Assembly: GCA_031552355.1 (NCBI GenBank)
Contig: JAVBMO010000026.1
Coordinates: 1 to 11,901, forward strand
DNA: 11,901 nt
Direction of reading: 5' to 3'
DNA from: JAVBMO01 sp031552355
Lineage (GTDB): Bacteria > Bacteroidota > Bacteroidia > Bacteroidales > P3
The notes under the pieces are model-generated. The model ran no database searches and was not told the DNA's origin. It worked only from the letters and a program-made list of their open reading frames with translations. Below are positions 7,498 through 11,901 of the stretch, in pieces (positions within the stretch are counted from its first letter, which is position 1; every line of letters starts with the position of its first letter). Made by a program: the position numbers and the translations under genes.

Positions 7498-8415
7498 ATG
7501 AATAAAATTTTACAACGTTACCTTTCGACTTATTTTAAAGGAATGGGAATGGGCGCCGCCGATGTGGTTCCCGGTGTTTCGGGCGGAACCATTGCGTTTA
7601 TCACAGGAATTTATGAAGAGTTGATAAATTCCATAAAATCAATTAATTTCCAAGCTGTAAAATTGTTTTTTACTTTCAAATGGAAACAGCTTTTTTACCA
7701 ATGTAATTTGGGCTTTCTGTTTGCTTTGCTTTTTGGGATTTTAACCAGTGTGTTTTCTTTGGCCAAAGTGGTTCAATATTTTCTTGAAAACGAACCCATT
7801 ATCATTTGGTCGTTCTTTTTTGGGCTTGTATTGGCATCCACTGTAATTGTTCTGCGAAAAGTAAAACCCATTGGCATTATCGAAGTGTTGTTTTTCCTTA
7901 TTGGCGGCGGAATTGCCTATTATGTTACCGTTGCTACGCCTTCGCAAACGCCGGATGATATGTGGTTTATTTTTCTTTCGGGCGCCATTGCCATTTGCGC
8001 CATGATTTTGCCCGGAATTTCAGGTAGTTTTATTTTGGTTTTGCTTTGCAAATATGAATATATTTTGGGCGCCGTAACCAACGGAAATTTTTTGGTACTT
8101 GGGGTTTTTGCCTGTGGCGCTTTGATTGGAATCTTGTCTTTTTCGCATTTCCTTTCATGGCTGCTGAAAAATTACCATAACATTACTATCAGCCTGTTGG
8201 CCGGATTTATGTTGGGTTCGTTGAACAAGGTTTGGCCCTGGAAAAGGGTCCTTTCCGATAATCCTTTGAAAGAGGAAAGTATTTTGCCTTCGACCTATTC
8301 CACTCAAATTGGCGACCCACAGCTACTCACAGCCATTTGCATGTGTTTGTTGGGAATTGTCATTATTCTTTTTGTTGAATATTTGAATAGCTTAAAACGC
8401 AAAGCAGATGCATAA
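7498..8415 (+). CDS. DUF368 / PopT-type undecaprenyl phosphate translocase
   Basis: A 305-residue polytopic membrane protein with the DUF368 signature GAADVVPGVSGGT (residues 19-31). A second related re-entrant-like motif is LPGISGS (171-177), consistent with the internal inverted duplication of this family. Hydrophobic segments run through about 75-95, 101-119, 127-143, 156-172, 176-190, 197-222, 228-242 and 278-296. Established knowledge: DUF368 proteins (PopT) were shown to recycle the lipid carrier undecaprenyl phosphate across the cytoplasmic membrane for cell-wall and envelope polymer synthesis. The end overlaps the aroE start by 8 bp, so translation is probably coupled. Family assignment is secure; the exact substrate in this organism is inferred. 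Confidence 0.93.
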   Translation: MNKILQRYLSTYFKGMGMGAADVVPGVSGGTIAFITGIYEELINSIKSINFQAVKLFFTFKWKQLFYQCNLGFLFALLFGILTSVFSLAKVVQYFLENEPIIIWSFFFGLVLASTVIVLRKVKPIGIIEVLFFLIGGGIAYYVTVATPSQTPDDMWFIFLSGAIAICAMILPGISGSFILVLLCKYEYILGAVTNGNFLVLGVFACGALIGILSFSHFLSWLLKNYHNITISLLAGFMLGSLNKVWPWKRVLSDNPLKEESILPSTYSTQIGDPQLLTAICMCLLGIVIILFVEYLNSLKRKADA

Positions 8416-9175
8416 AAAGCGAATGCTTGGCATTGTTGGGCAAAAATTGGGGCATTCGTTTTCGCCACAATATTTTGCCGAAAAATTCCGGAAAGAAAAT
8501 GTAGAGGATAGCTATTCTTACGAACTTTTCCCGATGGAAAACTTGTCCGGGTTTTCTGATTTTTTATTATCTCATCCTGATTTGGTTGGTTTCAATGTAA
8601 CGATTCCATACAAAGAAAATATCATGGATTTTTTGCAGGAAATAAGCCCCGAAGCCAAAACTGTGGGTGCGGTGAATACTGTGAAAAGAATTTCTTGTGG
8701 CGAGAATACCCTTTGGAAGGGTTACAATACCGATGTTGTTGGGTTTGAGCAGTCTTTGTTGCCATTTCTCGGAAAACAAAACCACCAGCGAGCGCTTGTT
8801 TTGGGAACCGGAGGTGCGGCAAAAGCCGTAGCCTTTGTTCTGCAAAAATTGGGAATTGATTTTAAGTTTGTGAGCAGAAATCCTGCCAATGAAAAAACTA
8901 TTTCCTATGATGATTTAACTGAAGAAATTGTTAAATCCCATACTTTGATTGTGAATACCACGCCTTTGGGGATGTTTCCTAAAACGGAAGAATGTCCGCC
9001 AATTCCTTATCAATATTTAACTTCAAAACATCTTTGCTACGACCTTGTTTACAACCCTTTGGAAACGCTTTTCCTGAAAAAAGCCAAACGACAAGGCGCA
9101 GATATTAAAAACGGGCTGGAAATGCTGCACCTGCAAGCCAACGCTGCTTGGGAAATTTATTTAATTGAAAATTGA
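8408..9175 (+). CDS. aroE: Shikimate dehydrogenase (NADP+)
   Basis: A 255-residue AroE that reduces 3-dehydroshikimate to shikimate in aromatic amino acid synthesis. The substrate site is intact: HSFSP with Ser17 and Ser19, NVTIPYK with the catalytic Lys69, GAVNT with Asn90, and GYNTDVVGF with the catalytic partner Asp109. The Rossmann domain has the glycine-rich VLGTGGAAKA (131-140). Near the end are NTTPLGMFP (183-191) and NGLEMLHLQA with Gln243. The loop after the second strand reads VSRNPA, a variation on the usual N-R-T/S phosphate-binding signature, with the Arg kept for NADP. The length is slightly below the common 270 residues. The ATG lies inside the DUF368 gene's 3' end (ATGCATAA overlap), the last gene of this + strand cluster. 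Confidence 0.96.
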   Translation: MHKKRMLGIVGQKLGHSFSPQYFAEKFRKENVEDSYSYELFPMENLSGFSDFLLSHPDLVGFNVTIPYKENIMDFLQEISPEAKTVGAVNTVKRISCGENTLWKGYNTDVVGFEQSLLPFLGKQNHQRALVLGTGGAAKAVAFVLQKLGIDFKFVSRNPANEKTISYDDLTEEIVKSHTLIVNTTPLGMFPKTEECPPIPYQYLTSKHLCYDLVYNPLETLFLKKAKRQGADIKNGLEMLHLQANAAWEIYLIEN

Positions 9176-9176
9176 G

Positions 9177-9304
9177 AATTGAAAGTGGAAAATTAAACAG
9201 CCTTTCAATTTGAAAATAAGAAAATAAAAGGCATAAAACCTTTGTGTTCTTTGTGAAATCCCTTTGAGCTCTTTGCGGTTTCTATGTGTAATTGAAAGTG
9301 GAAA
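9177..9304. repeat. 15-bp direct repeat pair
   Basis: AATTGAAAGTGGAAA occurs at 9177-9191 and again at 9290-9304, flanking the CTTTGnG repeat block. Low complexity makes chance partly plausible, but 15 identical bases within 130 bp suggests a small duplication. Confidence 0.6.
9240..9283. repeat. 22-bp two-copy repeat with four CTTTGnG motifs
   Basis: The heptamer CTTTG[T/A/C]G starts at 9240, 9249, 9262 and 9271, i.e. two pairs spaced by 9 bases and offset by 22. From memory, similar strings (read on the other strand as CGCAAAG... CACAAAG) recur in intergenic DNA of many Bacteroidota and other bacteria. Their role is unknown, and dispersal in this genome cannot be tested here. Confidence 0.6.
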
Positions 9305-9343
9305 TGTTTGGCTAAAGCCGTTTGGTTTGGTTTATATTTTAGC

Positions 9344-9363
9344 CCGTTGCTTAAAAGCAACGG
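9344..9363. repeat. Short REP-like palindrome
   Basis: CCGTTGCTT at 9344-9352 pairs perfectly with AAGCAACGG at 9355-9363 around two A. A smaller palindrome GGCTAAAGCC lies at 9310-9319. The pair of GC-rich stems in AT-rich spacer DNA looks like a dispersed REP-type element. It could also end transcription from aroE, but no T-run follows. Confidence 0.55.
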
Positions 9364-9408
9364 CAATGAATGATGTTGTTTATAAATTTAAAACAGTTAC
9401 CAAGGCTA

Positions 9409-9617
9409 TTTGATAGTACGGGTTGGAAGTTTGATAATACGGTAAGCTTGTTTTATAACCAGGGTTATAAATTCCATAATCCGGTAAGATTATTTGATAG
9501 TACGGGTTGAAAGTTTTATAATCCGGCAAGCTTATTTTATAATGCGGGTTGTAAGTTTGATGATTCGGTAAGCTAATTTTATAATCCGGTAAACAAATTT
9601 GATAAAACGGGTGCAAG
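9409..9617. repeat. Tandem array of ten 21-bp units in alternating A/B types
   Basis: Ten units start at 9409 and follow every 21 bases; the last is 20 bp. Type A resembles TTTGATAGTACGGGTTG followed by x-AAG. Type B resembles TTTTATAATCCGGTAAGC followed by TTA. The order is A B A B A B A B B A, a mostly 42-bp higher-order period. The third unit holds a perfect hairpin (TTATAACC-AG-GGTTATAA, 9453-9470). On the - strand the array is open and would give heptapeptides of the form P-x-Y-K/Q-x-x-L/N. It begins 5 bp past the terminator of the gene on its right. Confidence 0.92.
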
Positions 9618-9621
9618 AAAA

Positions 9622-9657
9622 GAAGGCCTCACAGGTTTAAAAACCTGTGAGGCCTTC
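9622..9657 (-). terminator. Terminator of the - strand conserved gene
   Basis: Arms 9622-9638 and 9641-9657 pair perfectly over 17 bp around two A. On the - strand the stem is followed by TTTTCTT, and it lies 17 nt past the stop of the 9675-10403 gene. Like the hairpin after pyrG, it is a long, GC-rich, almost symmetrical stem with GGTTT/AAACC at the tip. Confidence 0.85.
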
Positions 9658-9674
9658 GGATTTTAATTTGTGCG

Positions 9675-10403
9675 TTATTTTAATGCAATTTTCAGGGTGC
9701 TAATTTGCTTGTATTGTGGGCTTGTGGCGCCGAATACGGATTTTATATAGGTTTTTACGTTGGCGGCAGTAACTGCAAGGCCTTTGGTTTTGTTGTAGAG
9801 GATTTCGTTGCGGGTTACGCGGGCAGCATTTAAGGGGATGGCTGCCGAAACGGCCAAGGCATTTTCGGCCATAAGTTTGTTGTAGAGCACCACCAAAGTG
9901 GAAACTTTGAGGTCATTTTCGTTGGGTTGATATTCGGGTGTGGATTGCAGGATTTTGATGAGTTTGTCGAGATTGTCCAAACGGCTGTCGAAACTCATTT
10001 GTGAGGTGGATATTCTGCGTGGTTGCGGTTCGCCGGTAAGGCTCTGCACTTCGGGTTTTTTGGCAGCAGAACTTCCTTTGATTTTGGTTGCAATGGTTTT
10101 GGCGTTTGCCACCACGTGTTCGGGCGCACCGGATACCTTGAGGGCGTTGAAAACGCGTGTAATCAGTTTGCTCAGCGGGGCAAAGGATGTTTCGCGAAGG
10201 GTGATGGCTTTGGGGTAATCGGGCTGCAGCCTGTTTACGTTTTCTATGCTTTGATGCCCCTGCAAGGCCAAGGCTTCGAGCGTGGTTAGCTGCAAAGCGG
10301 AATTGGCGGGATTGTAGGCAGCGCCCAAACTTTTTACATGGGCAATGAGGGTGTTGAAGTTGGCTACATTCTTGGCGTGGCCGGTTTCGGTGGTACTGGT
10401 CAT
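9675..10403 (-). CDS. Conserved Bacteroidota protein of unknown function with an internal duplication
   Basis: A 242-residue protein without signal peptide or membrane segment, mostly helical by composition. I recognise the type (N-terminal TGHAKNVANF, central SQMSFDSRLDNLDKLI, C-terminal SVFGATSPQYKQI) from hypothetical proteins of Bacteroidota, but no function is known to me. Two halves align: about 12-110 with YNPANSALQLTTLEAL at 30-45, and about 141-240 with YQPNENDLKVSTLVVL at 158-173. Both continue with a helix, a conserved Arg (70 and 198) and a K-containing helix near the end. A polar linker (111-138) joins them. Base composition differs: three hand-counted 60-base lines have 45-53% G+C, against 25% in a line of the neighbouring lipoprotein gene. 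It is probably transcribed alone and ends in the hairpin at 9622-9657. Confidence 0.82.
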   Translation of the reverse strand: MTSTTETGHAKNVANFNTLIAHVKSLGAAYNPANSALQLTTLEALALQGHQSIENVNRLQPDYPKAITLRETSFAPLSKLITRVFNALKVSGAPEHVVANAKTIATKIKGSSAAKKPEVQSLTGEPQPRRISTSQMSFDSRLDNLDKLIKILQSTPEYQPNENDLKVSTLVVLYNKLMAENALAVSAAIPLNAARVTRNEILYNKTKGLAVTAANVKTYIKSVFGATSPQYKQISTLKIALK

Positions 10404-10412
10404 AATTCTTTT

Positions 10413-10450
10413 GTTTATAAGGTTTATAAAGTTTGAAAGTTATAAAGTTG
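10413..10450. repeat. 9-bp imperfect tandem repeat upstream of the conserved gene
   Basis: GTTTATAAG, GTTTATAAA and GTTTGAAAG follow in a row from 10413, then TTATAAAGTTG. The repeat begins only about 10 bases upstream of the start codon of the 9675-10403 gene, so it would lie in its 5' leader. The function is unknown. Confidence 0.6.
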
Positions 10451-10549
10451 TTTGTTGAAATTAATATCTATTTTAGAAGACAAAAATTATATGATTTTAT
10501 TCTTTTATGGTGTGTTTTTTTCGGACAGAATAAATCCCTATTTACTGAT

Positions 10550-10592
10550 AAAAGAATCCGGCGTAGACAGATAATCTACACCGGATTCTTTT
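10550..10592 (-). terminator. Terminator-like hairpin after the lipoprotein gene
   Basis: Arms of 18 nt (10550-10567 and 10575-10592) pair with one mismatch around a 7-nt loop. The mismatch becomes a G-U wobble when read on the - strand, and the stem ends in TTCTTTT on that strand. It lies about 120 nt past the lipoprotein stop, between two genes transcribed leftward. The U-tract is weak, so this is moderately supported. Confidence 0.65.
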
Positions 10593-10710
10593 AAATTTCA
10601 TAATTTGGCTAATTGTTTGGTGCCTTGAGCGGAATTATAAATTCGGTTCAGTGAGAGGAATAAGAGACGTTTTTAACAAATACCGTTTTCCCCCACTTCA
10701 ATCCTTTCTT

Positions 10711-11472
10711 TTATCGCTTTTGTATATTCGTTATTTCAAATTCTATGGGATTTATTTCGGGTGAATGCGGTTCTCCCGTCTCTATTCCTTTTGCTTTCCC
10801 TGAAACTAAAACCGGCAATCCTTTTTCAGGAATTTCCCATTGTTTTGCTTCTTCTGGAAAATTGATAATCTTCCCCGCCATATCCCAAGAAGAGGTAACT
10901 AGAATAAATATTTCTGCAATCTCATCTTTTAAGCATATTTGAGAGCCACTTCCATTCGTGTCTTTATAGATTCTAACCGGTAAATTTTGGAATACTTCTA
11001 CATAACCATTCGAATAATCACTGGTTGCAATATTCCCTTTTTTTACCTCTAAAAATTTCTTAAAACAGGAAGTATAATCTTCTATTAAAATATCTCCAGC
11101 CGAAAAAATAGAATCACGTAATTTTGCAGAAAAGGAATATTGCCCATAAGGAAGTGTTACAGCCAATACACCTCTTTCCGTATTTGTAGAACAAGTAGAT
11201 TCTATATATGCGAGGGTTGGTAAATCTGTAAAATAATACGAATATTGTATTTCCCCCACCAAAGAATCATTAATAAAAATTTCTATAGGGCAATCTGTAC
11301 AATCTTCAAAAAGAAGGGCATTGCTGTAGAATAGCACTGTTCCATATTTTGTGGTATCTATGGGCGCAATGGGATCTTTTGGTTTTTCATTTTCTTTTGT
11401 ACAGCTATTTAATGCGAGACTTAAAAAGGAAAAGAGAAGCAATCCCCTTTTTAAATTTATCAAAGTTCTCAT
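10711..11472 (-). CDS. Lipoprotein of unknown function
   Basis: A 253-residue protein with a type II signal peptide (positive MRTLINLKR, hydrophobic core, lipobox ALNSC with Cys24). The residues after the Cys (TKENEKPKD) are charged and resemble, but do not exactly match, surface-export signals of Bacteroidota lipoproteins. So surface exposure is possible. The N-terminal domain (about 42-146) has strands and a PEGA-like pattern: IEIFINDSLVGEI, then LAVTLPYGQYSFSAK. It contains five of the six cysteines if the lipobox is counted (24, 58, 61, 94, 136), including a CxxC at 58-61. The second part (about 155-253) has Cys180 and ends PVLVSGKAKG...IEFEITNIQKR, reminiscent of small OB-like lipoprotein domains. 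The start lies 9 bp behind the upstream T9SS sorting-domain stop, so the two are likely cotranscribed. Confidence 0.75.
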   Translation of the reverse strand: MRTLINLKRGLLLFSFLSLALNSCTKENEKPKDPIAPIDTTKYGTVLFYSNALLFEDCTDCPIEIFINDSLVGEIQYSYYFTDLPTLAYIESTCSTNTERGVLAVTLPYGQYSFSAKLRDSIFSAGDILIEDYTSCFKKFLEVKKGNIATSDYSNGYVEVFQNLPVRIYKDTNGSGSQICLKDEIAEIFILVTSSWDMAGKIINFPEEAKQWEIPEKGLPVLVSGKAKGIETGEPHSPEINPIEFEITNIQKR

Positions 11473-11481
11473 AATTGAATA

Positions 11482-11781
11482 TTATTTAGTTAATATCATC
11501 TTCTTTGTGTCTACAATTTGGTTGTCGCAGGTAAGGGAATACATATACATACCCGATTGCAAATCGTTTCCATTAATGAAAACAGAGGCAGTTATACCAC
11601 GTTCAGCCAGTGTGATTTGCTTTTTGGTGGTGCCTTGCATATCGAAAATATACAGAACAGCATTGTTCACGTTTTCTAGAACAAAATATTTGATTTCGGT
11701 ACTTTGCGAAAATGGATTGGGTGCATTTTGGAACAAAAAAGCATTGGTTAAATCGGTTGTAGCTTCTTCTGGTGTTAGCAC
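11482..11781 (-). CDS. T9SS type A C-terminal sorting domain, probably the tail of a frameshifted gene
   Basis: The 99-residue frame is almost entirely a Por/type IX secretion C-terminal sorting domain: LFQNAPNPFSQSTEI (about 16-30), YIFDMQGTTKK (44-54), LQSGMYMYSL (74-83) and KKMILTK at the end. Such domains direct cargo through the outer membrane and are cleaved or linked to the surface. They work only at the C-terminus of proteins that carry an N-terminal Sec signal, which this frame lacks. It would start with GTG at 11781, and an in-frame TGA closes it at 11808-11806. A separate frame carries a coding-like tail up to 11801. A single-base change near 11803 would join the two. So this is most likely the 3' end of a T9SS cargo gene broken by a frameshift, or a sequencing error. 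Confidence 0.72.
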   Translation of the reverse strand: MLTPEEATTDLTNAFLFQNAPNPFSQSTEIKYFVLENVNNAVLYIFDMQGTTKKQITLAERGITASVFINGNDLQSGMYMYSLTCDNQIVDTKKMILTK

Positions 11782-11800
11782 CTTTTCCTTCTTTGGCTGT

Positions 11801-11901
11801 TTAATTCAAAATTCCTAATTTATGATTGAAAGATGCTTCTGCAGAGCGGGAATGGATATAAATACTATCTTTTATAATGGAGTCTTTTTGCTCTGTTTGT
11901 T
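11801..11901 (-). CDS. C-terminal tail of an unidentified protein (partial; likely upstream part of the split T9SS gene)
   Basis: Reading in from the window edge, this frame gives QTEQKDSIIKDSIYIHSRSA and then EASFNHKLGILN before a TAA at 11803-11801. The QTEQKDSIIKD part resembles the helical segment that often precedes the sorting domain in Bacteroidota T9SS cargo. The rest is not recognisable. It is in a different frame from the sorting domain that starts about 20 bases downstream. Confidence 0.4.
   Translation of the reverse strand, partial: QTEQKDSIIKDSIYIHSRSAEASFNHKLGILN

Larger units (their letters stand above)
9176..9674. other. Repeat-rich intergenic spacer
   Basis: About 500 bases made up almost wholly of repeats, listed separately: a 15-bp direct repeat (9177-9191 and 9290-9304), the CTTTGnG repeat, a short palindrome, the 21-bp tandem array and a terminator. 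I see no convincing gene. The open frame on the - strand through the array (9380-9616) begins with TTG just past a terminator and is probably not translated. Confidence 0.7.
10404..10710. other. Intergenic region between conserved gene and lipoprotein gene
   Basis: About 300 bases holding the 9-bp repeat next to the downstream start codon and the hairpin at 10550-10592. The remainder (10593-10710) is AT-rich, with no reading frame or RNA fold that I can support. No exact TAnnTTTG box is found for the conserved gene on the - strand. Confidence 0.5.

Noticed and set aside
9380..9616. 78-residue heptad-repeat reading frame on the - strand
   Set aside because: It starts with TTG directly behind a strong terminator, has no visible ribosome binding site, and its regularity follows from the 21-bp DNA repeat. 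Kept as a repeat and a finding, not as a gene.
9409..9617. CRISPR array
   Set aside because: Repeat units are contiguous with no unique spacers, units are divergent, and no cas gene is near.
11351..11818. 155-codon open frame on the + strand
   Set aside because: Lies opposite both the lipoprotein start and the T9SS sorting domain, whose motifs are unmistakable. The antisense product shows no signature.

Overview
The window looks like a chromosomal segment from a member of the Bacteroidota. The evidence is an AT-rich sequence, a C-terminal sorting domain of the type IX secretion system (T9SS), a DUF4421 outer-membrane-type protein, a PepSY-like periplasmic protein, a Bacteroidota-type lipoprotein, and several boxes matching the Bacteroidota -7 promoter consensus TAnnTTTG. 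No genus can be assigned from the sequence alone.

Layout. 1-140 (-) is the N-terminus of a 6-phosphofructokinase. 141-719 is AT-rich and holds no gene. 720-1160 (-) encodes a small secreted PepSY-like protein, divergent from pyrG (CTP synthase, 1330-2934 +). A 19-bp perfect hairpin terminator follows pyrG and ends only 12 nt before the next start codon. Then come a membrane protein of the CPBP/Rce1-like type (3022-3975) and ispD (3986-4660), apparently one operon. The DUF4421 gene (4685-5731) lies on the opposite strand. The last 42 bp of ispD coding sequence reappear at 5874-5915, beyond this gene, so the gene sits between direct repeats. From 6058 a second + strand cluster runs: a TPR protein, a DUF368/PopT-type polyprenyl-phosphate translocase, and aroE, which overlaps its neighbour by 8 bp.

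9176-9674 is a repeat-rich spacer. It holds a two-copy 22-bp CTTTGnG repeat, a short REP-like palindrome, a ten-unit 21-bp tandem array in alternating A/B types, and a strong terminator. On the - strand follow a conserved protein of unknown function that looks internally duplicated (9675-10403), another terminator-like hairpin, a lipoprotein (10711-11472), and an orphan T9SS sorting domain (11482-11781). The sorting domain is out of frame with the coding tail just upstream of it, which suggests a broken T9SS cargo gene.

Most of the core genes are housekeeping: nucleotide, isoprenoid and aromatic precursor synthesis, and lipid-carrier recycling. PyrG makes CTP and IspD, two genes downstream, uses it. 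IspD feeds the isoprenoid route to undecaprenyl phosphate, the carrier that DUF368 proteins translocate. I see no phage, CRISPR, toxin-antitoxin or defence cluster. The least explained material is the ispD-tail duplication, the 21-bp array, the duplicated unknown protein and the split T9SS gene.
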